Assembly (NCBI GenBank): GCA_902779765.1
Contig: CACZCQ010000015.1
Coordinates: 1 to 64,000 of the forward strand
DNA from: an uncultured Bacteroidia bacterium
Lineage (GTDB): Bacteria > Bacteroidota > Bacteroidia > Bacteroidales > UBA932
Length of the DNA stretch: 64,000 nt
Direction of reading: 5' to 3'
The notes under the pieces were generated by a model. It was not told where the DNA came from, searched no databases, and saw only the letters and a list, made by a program, of their open reading frames with translations. Numbering within the stretch: the stretch's first letter is position 1; each line of letters begins with the position of its first letter. Of the stretch, positions 28,596 through 36,368 are shown piece by piece. The position numbers and the translations under genes are program-made.

Positions 28596-29399
28596 TCAGA
28601 AACTCGCCGTCCTCAGTGCGGCAGCCTTGGCAGCTTCGGCGAAATCTTCTCCCGATGATGAGTAAATGATGCCTCTTGACGAATTGATCAGCAGGCCTCC
28701 TTTGGAATTCGCTCCTCCGGCGATGACCTCCTCGGCGCTTCCTCCCTGGGCTCCGACTCCGGGAACGAGGAAGAAGTTGTCAGGACAGAACTCCCTTATC
28801 TCCTTGAACATCCTTGCCTTGGTCGCTCCGACCACGAACATCATGTTTTCCGGGGTGGATATTTCCATCATCTTCTCCATGACGACCCGGTAAAGCGGTT
28901 TCCCGTCTTTAACAGCATCCTGGAAATCGAAGGAGGTGGGATTGGAGGACAGCGCTACGACTATTGCGAAGCGGCCGGGGAATTCCAGGAACGGGGTCAC
29001 GGTCTCGCTTCCCATGTATGGGGAAATGGTCACAGCATCGAAGTCGAAGGTTTCGAACAGGCTTTTGGCGTACATCCTTGCCGTGTTCCCGATGTCTCCA
29101 CGCTTGGCATCGGCGATAATGAACTGACCGGGATGGTTGTCCCTTATGTGGGCGACCGTCCGGTCAAGTACCGCCATACCCTCCGTCCCCAGATACTCAT
29201 AAAAAGCCAGGTTGGGTTTGAATGCTACGCAATGGGGAGCCGTAGCATCGATTATCCTGCGGTTGAACTCGAGGACGGCGTCTGCAACGCTCCTTCCGGC
29301 CTTGATGCATTCCGGTATCTTGGAATAGTCGGTATCCAGCCCGACGCAGAGCATCGTGCCCTTCTTCTTGATCTCAGAATATAACAGGTCAGTCGTCAT
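28596..29399 (-). CDS. pyrF: Orotidine 5'-phosphate decarboxylase, type 2
   Basis: Catalyses the last step of UMP synthesis, decarboxylation of OMP. The 267-aa length and sequence pattern fit the longer subfamily common in Bacteroidetes and actinobacteria. LCVGLDTDYSKIP is near the N-terminus, then AFKPNLAFYEYLG, the catalytic lysine in IIADAKRGDIGNTARMYA, and VGATKARMFKEIREFCP with FFLVPGVGAQGG for the phosphate site. The start overlaps the end of the M20 peptidase gene by 11 nt, indicating coupled translation. No other pyrimidine gene is nearby. Confidence 0.94.
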   Translation of the reverse strand: MTTDLLYSEIKKKGTMLCVGLDTDYSKIPECIKAGRSVADAVLEFNRRIIDATAPHCVAFKPNLAFYEYLGTEGMAVLDRTVAHIRDNHPGQFIIADAKRGDIGNTARMYAKSLFETFDFDAVTISPYMGSETVTPFLEFPGRFAIVVALSSNPTSFDFQDAVKDGKPLYRVVMEKMMEISTPENMMFVVGATKARMFKEIREFCPDNFFLVPGVGAQGGSAEEVIAGGANSKGGLLINSSRGIIYSSSGEDFAEAAKAAALRTASF

Positions 29400-30756
29400 A
29401 ATACTCGTAGAATTTTGCTATGGATTCCATTCCGGCGAAGAACTGCTTCAGCAGGTAGCTTTCGTTGGGGGAGTGGATGGTGTCCCTTTCGAGGCCGAAG
29501 CCCATCAGGAGCGGATCGACCCCGAGGATCTTCTGCATGTCGGCCAACACCGCAATGCTTCCGCCTCCGCGGCTCGGAACCGGCTGGACGCCATAGACTT
29601 CCGTCATGGCCTTCGATGCAGCCTGGAAGGCGGGAGAGGATATCGGAATCAGGAATCCTTCACCACCCTCGCACGGTTTTACTTCTATCCTGCAGTACTT
29701 CGGAGCGATCTTCTCCAGATGCTTCTTGAACAGCCTGGTAATCTTTGCGCTGGACTGGTTCGGTACAAGGCGCATCGAAATCTTGGCATGGGCTACGGAC
29801 GGCAGGACGGTCTTCGCTCCTTCACCGGTGTAACCGCCCCAGATCCCGCATACATCCAGGCAGGGCCTGATGCCTATCCTTTCAAGTGGAGTGTAACCTT
29901 TCTCGCCCCTCAGAGCCTTTACGCCTACGGAAGCCTTGAACTCCTCCATGTCGAACGGCGCCCGGGCAAGCTGTGCCCTGTCCGCCCTGGACAGTTCGAC
30001 CACGTCGTCGTAGAATCCCGGGACAGTGACACGGCCGTCCTTGTCGATAAGGCCAGAGATGATGTCGCACAGGGTCTGTATGGGATTGGCTACGGTTCCG
30101 CCGTAGTGCCCAGAATGCAGGTCCTTGTCCGGACCGGTCAAGGTCACTTCCAGATAGGCCAGTCCGCGCATGCCGCAGTTGATGGAAGGGACCTTCTCGG
30201 AAATCATCGTCGTGTCCGATACCAGGATCACATCCGACTTGAGCATCCTCTTGTTGGCCTTTACCCAGGCGGGCAGGGAAGGGCTTCCGATTTCCTCTTC
30301 ACCCTCGAAGATGAACTTGACGTTATGACGCAGTTTTCCGGATCGGAGGAGATATTCGAAGGCCTTTATGTGCATGAAGAGCTGGCCCTTGTCGTCGTTG
30401 GCCCCGCGGGCGAATATGGCCTCCCGTCCGGTAGGATCCTTCTTGATCACAGGTTCGAACGGGTCGGAATTCCATTTTTCGAGCGGCTCCGGAGGTTGTA
30501 CGTCATAGTGGCCGTATACCATCACAGTCTTCAGTTTCGGATCTATCGTCTTCTTCCCGAATACCACCGGGTTGCCGTCGCTTGGGTAGACCGCAGCCTC
30601 GTCGGCTCCGGCCTCCATCAGAAGCACGGCCAGCCTTTCGGCGCAGCGGCGCATGTCTTCCCTGTGTTCTTTCTTTGCGCTGATGGATGGGATCCTCAGC
30701 AGCGAAAACAGTTCCTCGAAGAACCTGTCCTTGTTATCTTCAATGTATTGTTTCAT
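29389..30756 (-). CDS. M20 family dipeptidase
   Basis: A 455-aa zinc-dependent exopeptidase of the PepV/carnosinase-like M20 group that hydrolyses dipeptides in the cytoplasm. Metal and catalytic motifs are VMVYGHYDVQPPEP (first His/Asp), FARGANDDKGQLFMHIKA (bridging Asp) and FEGEEEIGSPSLP (catalytic Glu pair). The dimerisation-domain motif DLHSGHYGGTVANPIQ is typical of this subgroup. The ATG at 30756 is preferred; a TTG two codons earlier is possible. No signal peptide is present. The enzyme would process dipeptides released by the exported DPP enzymes in this window, an inferred link. It overlaps pyrF by 11 nt and follows the DUF4298 gene by two bases. Confidence 0.92.
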   Translation of the reverse strand: MKQYIEDNKDRFFEELFSLLRIPSISAKKEHREDMRRCAERLAVLLMEAGADEAAVYPSDGNPVVFGKKTIDPKLKTVMVYGHYDVQPPEPLEKWNSDPFEPVIKKDPTGREAIFARGANDDKGQLFMHIKAFEYLLRSGKLRHNVKFIFEGEEEIGSPSLPAWVKANKRMLKSDVILVSDTTMISEKVPSINCGMRGLAYLEVTLTGPDKDLHSGHYGGTVANPIQTLCDIISGLIDKDGRVTVPGFYDDVVELSRADRAQLARAPFDMEEFKASVGVKALRGEKGYTPLERIGIRPCLDVCGIWGGYTGEGAKTVLPSVAHAKISMRLVPNQSSAKITRLFKKHLEKIAPKYCRIEVKPCEGGEGFLIPISSPAFQAASKAMTEVYGVQPVPSRGGGSIAVLADMQKILGVDPLLMGFGLERDTIHSPNESYLLKQFFAGMESIAKFYEYYDD

Positions 30757-30758
30757 AT

Positions 30759-31064
30759 TCAATCAGTCTTGATAATATTCCGTAATGAATCGATTTCATG
30801 GAGCAAGTCGTACAGACCGTCCTCTGACAGGACCCCACGCTTCATTCCTGCCGGTATGAGGCCTGCTTCATCAGCCTCGTAGTCCTTCAGCCAGTCCCCT
30901 GATGACAGGTAATCTTCGAGTTTGCCGATCTCTTCGGCAGCATTGCCGAATGATTCGAGGTCTTCCCGAAGCCTGCCGACGATTCCGGCCAACTTGTCAT
31001 AGGCGGCTTCCATTTCCTTTATCCTGGGAATGACGCTTCCTTCGATGGACTTTTTCTTTTTCAT
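30759..31064 (-). CDS. DUF4298 domain small protein
   Basis: A 101-aa, mostly helical, probably coiled-coil protein. The C-terminal half reads YLSSGDWLKDYEADEAG followed by LKRGVLSEDGLYDLL, matching the conserved core I associate with the DUF4298 family, whose function is unknown. The start at 31064 is chosen because it gives the compact family domain and lies about 20 nt downstream of a predicted transcription start (-7 box TATTTTTG on the minus strand at 31091-31098). It heads the run DUF4298-M20-pyrF-GNAT and is divergent from an EEP-family lipoprotein gene. It has no signal peptide or membrane segment. Confidence 0.75.
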   Translation of the reverse strand: MKKKKSIEGSVIPRIKEMEAAYDKLAGIVGRLREDLESFGNAAEEIGKLEDYLSSGDWLKDYEADEAGLIPAGMKRGVLSEDGLYDLLHEIDSLRNIIKTD

Positions 31065-31090
31065 ACCGCTGGAATATAAAACCGTAATCA

Positions 31091-31098
31091 CAAAAATA
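31091..31098 (-). promoter_or_regulatory. -7 promoter box for the DUF4298-M20-pyrF run
   Basis: The minus-strand sequence TATTTTTG matches TAnnTTTG, 26 nt before the DUF4298 ATG. On the plus strand, TAATTTGG at about 31149 is a weaker box candidate for the divergent EEP gene. Confidence 0.55.
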
Positions 31099-31162
31099 AC
31101 GAATTCCATTTTCAGCAGCAAATACTTGGCTGAAAGCCATAAAATAACTAATTTGGCAGTAT

Positions 31163-32131
31163 ATGGACAGAAAGCATTTGTTTTTAGGTGTGGCCGCGGT
31201 TTTCGCAGCCCTTCTCCTCGTTTCATGCAAGAAACAGGAAGTCAAGCCCTTGCGTCTTCTTTACTGGAATATCCAGAACGGGATGTGGGACGGGCAGAAT
31301 GACAATTATGACCGTTTTGTGAACTGGGTCAAGGAACAGGATCCCGACATCTGCGTCTGGTGCGAGGCCCAGTCGATCTGGCTGACCGACTCCGACCAGG
31401 CGATGCCGAAGGAGGACCGTTACCTGGTCGGGAACTGGGGTGAGCTTGCCGCCCGTTACGGCCATCAGTACTGGGGTATAGGAGGTCACAGGGACAATTA
31501 TCCCCAGGTGATCACATCCAAATATCCCATAACCTACGTGTCCAGGATCGTCGGCGAGGAGCCCGACCTTGTCGTCTCCCATGGTGCCGGCTGGGCGACG
31601 GTGGATGTTGAAGGCAAGACTGTGAATATCGTGACCCTCCATACATGGCCGCAGGCGTATGCCTATCGTGCCGAAGACCGCGAGGCCTCAAAGGCCGAGC
31701 ATGGTGGAGACAGGTACAGGGCGATGGAGATGAAGTACATCTGCGAACATACCATCGGCACCGTCCCGGAAGCCAAGGACCAGCTGTGGATGATGATGGG
31801 CGATTTCAATTCCCGCTCCAGGGTGGACAACGACAAGTACGGATATGCCGACGACGATTCTAAGTTCCTTGTACACGATTACATCCGGGCCAACACACCG
31901 TATCTGGATGTCATAAAGGAGAAGTATCCTGATGAGTTCAAACCCAGCACCGGCAGCAAGGGCAGCAGGATCGACTTCGTATATTGCACGAAGCCTCTTT
32001 TCGACCGGATTACCTACGCCGACATCATCTGGGACGGGTACACGACCCCTGTCCGTGATCCCCAGGAGCTGTCAAACTTCTGGCGTCCCTCGGACCATCT
32101 CCCCATCATCGTCGATTTCGATATGAAATAG
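31163..32131 (+). CDS. Endonuclease/exonuclease/phosphatase family lipoprotein
   Basis: A 322-aa predicted lipoprotein (signal LGVAAVFAALLLVSCKK, Cys near 22) with an EEP fold. LRLLYWNIQNGMWDG supplies the conserved Asn, CVWCEAQSIW the metal-binding Glu, MMGDFNSRSRVDND the catalytic Asp/Asn, and SDHLPIIVDFD the C-terminal Asp-His. EEP proteins hydrolyse phosphodiesters in nucleic acids, sphingomyelin or inositol phosphates. Export plus EEP suggests a scavenging nuclease or phosphatase on the cell surface, but the substrate is unknown. It converges with the beta-helix glycosidase gene, with one base between stops. Confidence 0.82.
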   Translation: MDRKHLFLGVAAVFAALLLVSCKKQEVKPLRLLYWNIQNGMWDGQNDNYDRFVNWVKEQDPDICVWCEAQSIWLTDSDQAMPKEDRYLVGNWGELAARYGHQYWGIGGHRDNYPQVITSKYPITYVSRIVGEEPDLVVSHGAGWATVDVEGKTVNIVTLHTWPQAYAYRAEDREASKAEHGGDRYRAMEMKYICEHTIGTVPEAKDQLWMMMGDFNSRSRVDNDKYGYADDDSKFLVHDYIRANTPYLDVIKEKYPDEFKPSTGSKGSRIDFVYCTKPLFDRITYADIIWDGYTTPVRDPQELSNFWRPSDHLPIIVDFDMK

Positions 32132-32132
32132 C

Positions 32133-33560
32133 TTACGGCCTCGGCCTGCCCTGGCCCTGGGAATTCCGTTGACCGGGGACGCGTCCTGAATAAGGTTCTT
32201 TAGGATGGCGTTCCACGACGGCAGGGCCTCCCGGGATGAAGTTAAGACCCTTGACATACTCTGCCTGGAAGTCAGCATCTTTCAGGCAGGTTATTTTTCT
32301 GCCCCCGACATAGCAGTCCTCGAAGGTTATGTCTTCCACGAAGCGTGTAGGATGGCCGACAAGTGTGAAGGGCTTCCCGGCATTGGCCCAGCGGACATTC
32401 TTCAGGAGGACACCCTTGACGGATCCCATCCGGCCGTTGCCATAGCGTTCTCCTTCTGTAAGGATGATTTCAAGGTTCTTGTATTCGATGTCCGATTCGA
32501 CCCTTATGTCCTCGAAGGTTATGTCCTTGACTTCGGACGGACCGTCGCAGACGATGCTGAAGGCTGCGTGGCCTCCTGTACGGCCGGAACCACGGGCGCG
32601 GAGTATGTCACAGTCCGACATCCGGATGTTTTCGACGGTTCCTCCGTTCAGTTCGAATCCCAGGGTCATTCCATCCGCATGGTCCCAGCCTACAAGCGTG
32701 CAGCCGCGTACGGTGACATCCCGGCAGCTGAGGTCGTAATTCTCGGGGTTGCCGTTGGCTTTGACTGCGATGCAGTCGTCACGGGTCCGGATGAAGCAGT
32801 CCTCGATCAGGAAGCCTTTGCAGGAGACCGGATTGATGCCGTCGAGCCCCCAGGTGCCCGTGTGGGAGAAGACCTTGACGTTGCGGTAGACCGTATTCAC
32901 GCTGTTGGTGACGGTGTTTGTCCAGCCGCGGGTACTGCGGAAGAATATGCCATCGACGGTCAGGTTCTCGCAGTTGTTCACGCTCAGGTTCCCGCCGAAG
33001 GATCCACGGCCAAGGATGCGGACATTCTTGCCGGATCCTCTGACCTGGCCATTGACCAGGGCCCCGCCTGCGATGTAGATGGTCAAGTTGTCTTCCAGGA
33101 AAAACTGGCCGGCATCATGCACGCCGGGACCGAAGTACCGTACGCCGGGAGTTCCTGGAGAAGGAACCCCGGCTTCGGGCGGATCGGCGAACAGGGCCAG
33201 ATAAGGATTGTCATTGATCCGGATGTACAGTTTCTCCGGCCCGTCTATCCTGAATGTCAATTTGTTCTTTCTGGCTTTCGCCTTTATTCCGGCGCTTGCG
33301 GGCTGGATGGTGTACTCGTCGATCTTGTCCGGAGTCTCTATCGTGATTGTCTGCGGACCATCACAGGAAAACCCAGCTACGTGGAGACCCTCCATTCCGT
33401 CGGGACCGACCTGCTCGACCCATACAGGTATGTTGCTGACAGTCACTGAATATGCATTGCTGGTGGTCATGCCGGGAATTGCCGGATAGGGGACTACGTC
33501 CTGCGCGGCGGCAGAAAGAAGAAGGGCGATGCCCGCCAGGGTGAGGATCAGTCTTTTCAT
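32133..33560 (-). CDS. Exported right-handed beta-helix glycoside hydrolase (GH49/GH28-like)
   Basis: A 475-aa exported protein (signal peptide ending LLSAAAQ) with a pectin-lyase-like parallel beta-helix. The N-terminal sandwich ends in GPGVHDAGQFFLEDNLTIYI, and the helix contains GLDGINPVSCKGFLIEDCFI followed by RTRDDCIAVKAN. That arrangement, with a paired DD and no GHG motif, resembles family GH49 (dextranase/isopullulanase) more than GH28 polygalacturonase. The call is from memory of motif layout and is tentative. It lies 11 nt downstream of a GH13 amylase lipoprotein on the same strand, which fits a joint alpha-glucan role. The C-terminal tail (GQRNSQGQGRPRP) is low in complexity. Confidence 0.65.
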   Translation of the reverse strand: MKRLILTLAGIALLLSAAAQDVVPYPAIPGMTTSNAYSVTVSNIPVWVEQVGPDGMEGLHVAGFSCDGPQTITIETPDKIDEYTIQPASAGIKAKARKNKLTFRIDGPEKLYIRINDNPYLALFADPPEAGVPSPGTPGVRYFGPGVHDAGQFFLEDNLTIYIAGGALVNGQVRGSGKNVRILGRGSFGGNLSVNNCENLTVDGIFFRSTRGWTNTVTNSVNTVYRNVKVFSHTGTWGLDGINPVSCKGFLIEDCFIRTRDDCIAVKANGNPENYDLSCRDVTVRGCTLVGWDHADGMTLGFELNGGTVENIRMSDCDILRARGSGRTGGHAAFSIVCDGPSEVKDITFEDIRVESDIEYKNLEIILTEGERYGNGRMGSVKGVLLKNVRWANAGKPFTLVGHPTRFVEDITFEDCYVGGRKITCLKDADFQAEYVKGLNFIPGGPAVVERHPKEPYSGRVPGQRNSQGQGRPRP

Positions 33561-33571
33561 GGTCAGGGCGG

Positions 33572-34981
33572 TTATTTCACGATCATATATTCAAAGGGCT
33601 GGAGCAGCTCCGTCTCGCTGAAGGAGACGCTTTTGCCCGAAAGCAGTTCCGTGGCCTTCCTGCCCTGCCATCCTGCAGGAACCGGGGCGCTGACCTGGCG
33701 GTCGCGGAGGTTGACCATGACCAGGATGGTCTCTCCTTCGAAGGAGCGTTCGAAGGTCAGGACATCATTGTGGGGATAAGGGACCATGGTTCCGTAGCGC
33801 AGCGCCGGTTGGCCGTTGTATATGGCGATCAGATCCTTGTAGGTCTTGACCATCTCCGGATTTGCATCCCAGTCGATTTCAGCGTAATTGAAGAAATTGA
33901 TCCTTCCGGGATAACCGACTTCCTGGCAGCCGTACATGAGTATGCCTCCGTGTATGAAAGCCGTGGCAACGAAAGCCGCCATGGACCCGTCGTTGCCGAA
34001 AAACTCACGGACAGGCGATTGCTTTGCATATTCGTCGTGGTTTGTGGTGAAACGCAGCTTTACCTTTCCGGCAGGTAGTCCGGCGTATTCACTGGAATCA
34101 GCAGAGAACAGGGTGCTGACAGGAACCGGATGATTGACGGTGCGGACACGGTTCCGAGGCCTGTCTCCTGCCCTCACACCGCCTGCCGGAGGCTGTATGG
34201 TTACGGTTTCACCATTGAAAACCCTCCTCAGGGCGGAAAGCCAGCCCCAGGCGTAATTCATGTCGAAACCGGCGTCGAAGTGGTCCTTGCGACCGCCTTC
34301 GGCCAGCATCAGCAGGTCGTGGCCGGTGGCACGGAGCTGGGCCACGCAGTCTTTCCAGAATTCGAAGGGGACGTAGTCGGCGGCATCGCAGCGGAAGCCG
34401 TCGACACCGACCTGTTCGACCCAGAATTTCATCGCATCGATCATTGCCTGGCAGAGGGCAGGGTTGTCGAAGTCCAGGTCTGCCACGTCGTTCCAGCCGG
34501 TTCCGTCCGGATGGATGATCTGGCCGTCTTCACCGTGGGTGTACCAGTCGGGATGGTCCTTGATCCACTGGTTGTCCCAGGATGTGTGGTTGGCGACCCA
34601 GTCGATGATGACGGTCATCCCTTTTTCGTGGGCGTGGGCGACCAGCGTCTTGAAATCATCAAGGGTGCCGAACTCGGGATTGACCCCGGTGTAGTCCTTT
34701 ACGCAGTAGGGACTGTTCACGGATTTTTCCACGCCGATCTCGCAGATCGGCATGAACCATACGGTGTTGGCTCCAAGGTCCCGGATCGCGTCCAGACGGG
34801 CGTCGACCGCCCGGAATGAGTTCTCAGGGGCGAAATTACGGGGGTTGACCTGGTACATCACGACGTCCTGAGGGGCGACTGTGCTGAATTCCTTGTTGCT
34901 GCGGGAGCATCCTGAATAAGCGGTAATTGAAACGGCAAGGAGAATGGCCATGCCGGCTCGAAAAGCAATGATATTTCTCAT
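33572..34981 (-). CDS. GH13 alpha-amylase family lipoprotein
   Basis: A 469-aa predicted lipoprotein (signal ending AYSGCSRSN) with the complete GH13 catalytic barrel. Region I is VIIDWVANHTSWDN, region II GVDGFRCDAADYVP (nucleophile Asp), region III LLMLAEGG (acid Glu) and region IV RFTTNHDEY. The start at 34981 gives the lipoprotein signal; a non-ATG extension upstream is unlikely. The -7 box TACTTTTG lies at 34987-34994 on the minus strand, only 5 nt before the ATG, so the mRNA should be leaderless. With the downstream beta-helix enzyme it forms a two-gene alpha-glucan-type unit. No SusC/D, SusR or other Sus gene is adjacent. Confidence 0.88.
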   Translation of the reverse strand: MRNIIAFRAGMAILLAVSITAYSGCSRSNKEFSTVAPQDVVMYQVNPRNFAPENSFRAVDARLDAIRDLGANTVWFMPICEIGVEKSVNSPYCVKDYTGVNPEFGTLDDFKTLVAHAHEKGMTVIIDWVANHTSWDNQWIKDHPDWYTHGEDGQIIHPDGTGWNDVADLDFDNPALCQAMIDAMKFWVEQVGVDGFRCDAADYVPFEFWKDCVAQLRATGHDLLMLAEGGRKDHFDAGFDMNYAWGWLSALRRVFNGETVTIQPPAGGVRAGDRPRNRVRTVNHPVPVSTLFSADSSEYAGLPAGKVKLRFTTNHDEYAKQSPVREFFGNDGSMAAFVATAFIHGGILMYGCQEVGYPGRINFFNYAEIDWDANPEMVKTYKDLIAIYNGQPALRYGTMVPYPHNDVLTFERSFEGETILVMVNLRDRQVSAPVPAGWQGRKATELLSGKSVSFSETELLQPFEYMIVK

Positions 34982-34986
34982 AATAT

Positions 34987-34994
34987 CAAAAGTA
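34987..34994 (-). promoter_or_regulatory. -7 promoter box of the GH13 gene
   Basis: TACTTTTG on the minus strand fits TAnnTTTG. Only 5 nt separate it from the ATG, so transcription should begin at or next to the start codon. Confidence 0.6.
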
Positions 34995-35021
34995 TTTATT
35001 TTCAATCGAATATCCAAATTT

Positions 35022-35110
35022 TCCCTCAGTCCCCCGTTATTCGGAACGAAGTGACTCAGGGAGTCTGAGGGGAGCGCCCCTCAGTCCCCCTTAGGGGGCG
35101 CAGGGGGGTA
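35022..35110 (-). repeat. Inverted copy of the three-hairpin palindromic element
   Basis: This is the reverse-oriented relative of the array at 1-154. Plus-strand hairpins are GACTC/GAGTC at 35053-35065 (loop AGG), CTGAGGGG/CCCCTCAG at 35065-35084 (loop AGCG) and CCCCC/GGGGG at 35086-35098 (loop TTA). A partial further unit, CCCTCAGTCCCCC, lies at 35023-35035. The segment after the third hairpin (ACTTCGTTCCGAAT on the minus strand) corresponds to GCTTCACTCCGAAT at 141-154. It sits between the GH13 promoter and the tmRNA terminator and contains no gene. Confidence 0.85.
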
Positions 35111-35116
35111 TGTCTA

Positions 35117-35150
35117 CACAAAAACAGGATGCCAAACCGGCATCCTGTTT
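35117..35150 (-). terminator. Intrinsic terminator of tmRNA
   Basis: AAACAGGATGCC and GGCATCCTGTTT form a perfect 12-bp stem with a five-base loop. On the minus strand the right arm runs into a T-rich tail (TTTTTGTGT). It begins 5 nt after the tmRNA 3' end. Confidence 0.85.
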
Positions 35151-35154
35151 CTTG

Positions 35155-35550
35155 TGGAGATGGGCGGAGTCGAACCGCCGTCCAAACAACGTACCCAGCA
35201 GCTTTCTACACGCTTATCCTTCCTTTGGTTGTCGGCCGTGGCCTGCCGGAAGGCGGGCCAGCCACAGCTTATCCTTTGAATCTTGGCCGGCCTTAAAGGA
35301 GTCAACCGGTGCGTCCTTCTTGAATGATACCCTGGACCCGGAACATAGAAGGCTTAAAGTCCGCAGGATACTCGTCCGGGCCGCAGCCTTGGCGGCCGGG
35401 ATTAAGCTAAGCGACTTGGTCGATTAGGCAGCGAGTGCATAGTTGTTGTTGGCAACTAAATTGTCGAGAGAACGGTTTGGCGGGCAGATCTCCCGGAAGC
35501 CCGGCGTGCTTACCACCCGGAATCATTGCTGTCAAAACCAGAACATCCCC
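35155..35550 (-). ncRNA. ssrA: Transfer-messenger RNA (tmRNA)
   Basis: tmRNA rescues stalled ribosomes and tags the unfinished protein. On the minus strand it begins GGGGATGTTCTGGTTTTGACA and ends in the T-arm GGCGGTTCGACTCCGCC followed by CATCTCC and discriminator A. The 5' GGGGATG pairs with 3' CATCTCC (seven pairs, one G-U). CCA is not encoded (CAA follows). The tag frame at 35424-35453 reads ANNNYALAA then TAA and is preceded by TAGTT, the expected context of the resume codon. The total is 396 nt. A -7 box TATATTTG lies at 35562-35569 and a 12-bp terminator follows. ClpXP, also in this window, would degrade the tagged products. Confidence 0.95.
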
Positions 35551-35561
35551 ATGTGGTGCGA

Positions 35562-35615
35562 CAAATATACGATGAATAATGTTAATATGTTTCATTGAGA
35601 TTTTAATTAAATTTG
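35562..35615. promoter_or_regulatory. Divergent -7 boxes for tmRNA and tcdA
   Basis: On the minus strand TATATTTG at 35562-35569 lies 11 nt before the mature tmRNA 5' end. On the plus strand TAAATTTG at 35608-35615 ends 6 nt before the tcdA ATG at 35622, predicting a leaderless tcdA mRNA. Confidence 0.7.
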
Positions 35616-35621
35616 CAGGAC

Positions 35622-36368
35622 ATGGCGGACAGCAATATATTCAACAGGTCGGAACTGCTTCTGGGCAGTGACGTTACGGATGCCCTCTCCCGTACGAAGG
35701 TGATCATCTTCGGGATAGGGGGAGTCGGCAGCTGGTGCGCCGAAGGACTCGTCAGAAGCGGTGTGGGGTCCGTTACCCTGGTTGATCCCGATGTCATCGG
35801 GGCTACCAACGTGAACCGCCAGCTTATGGCGACTACCAGTACGATAGGTCGGGTGAAGGTCGAGGCGTTGAGGGAAAGGCTTCTCGACATCAATCCGGAA
35901 GCTTGTGTGGAAGCCGTCAGGAAGGCTTACTGCGAGGACACCGCCGGAGAGTTCGATCTAGACGGATATGATTATGTCATCGACTCGATGGACTCCCTCA
36001 AGGACAAGATACTCTTGATATTGACCGCTTCGCGCAGCAGCGCGACCTTCTTCTGCTCGATGGGGGCGGCACTCAAGGTCGATCCCACCAAGGTGAAGGT
36101 CGCCGAGTTCTGGCAGGTCAGGGGATGCCCGCTCGGAGCAGCCATAAGGAAGAAGATGAAAAGGGCCGGAACCCTTCCGGAAAAGAAGTTCCTGTGCGTC
36201 TATGACGACGAGGTCCTGCCCAACAGGGGAGACTCTTCCCTGCAGGGCGTCGAGGACGATCCGAGGAAGGCGCAGATAAACGGCTCCCTTGTCCCCGTGA
36301 CTTCAATTTTCGGCATGACCATCGCCGGTCTGGTGGTCAAGGATATCTATAAGAGGATGGTAAGATGA
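35622..36368 (+). CDS. tcdA: tRNA threonylcarbamoyladenosine dehydratase (TcdA/CsdL family)
   Basis: A 248-aa ThiF/E1-like ATP-dependent enzyme that cyclises t6A to ct6A in tRNAs reading ANN codons. FGIGGVGSWCAEGLVRSG is the nucleotide-binding loop, followed by LVDPDVIGATNVNRQL (typical E1-like Asp and Asn-Arg). YDYVIDSMDSLKDKILLI matches the TcdA group rather than MoeB or ThiF. The ATG at 35622 is preferred over a TTG nine bases upstream, which lies inside the -7 box. The stop overlaps the start of the nuclease-domain gene (ATGA), suggesting coupling. Confidence 0.88.
   Translation: MADSNIFNRSELLLGSDVTDALSRTKVIIFGIGGVGSWCAEGLVRSGVGSVTLVDPDVIGATNVNRQLMATTSTIGRVKVEALRERLLDINPEACVEAVRKAYCEDTAGEFDLDGYDYVIDSMDSLKDKILLILTASRSSATFFCSMGAALKVDPTKVKVAEFWQVRGCPLGAAIRKKMKRAGTLPEKKFLCVYDDEVLPNRGDSSLQGVEDDPRKAQINGSLVPVTSIFGMTIAGLVVKDIYKRMVR

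Noticed and set aside
29356..30882. Long plus-strand open frame of 508 codons opposite the M20 peptidase
   Set aside because: It is a shadow of the peptidase and runs through the promoter side of pyrF; no family resemblance.
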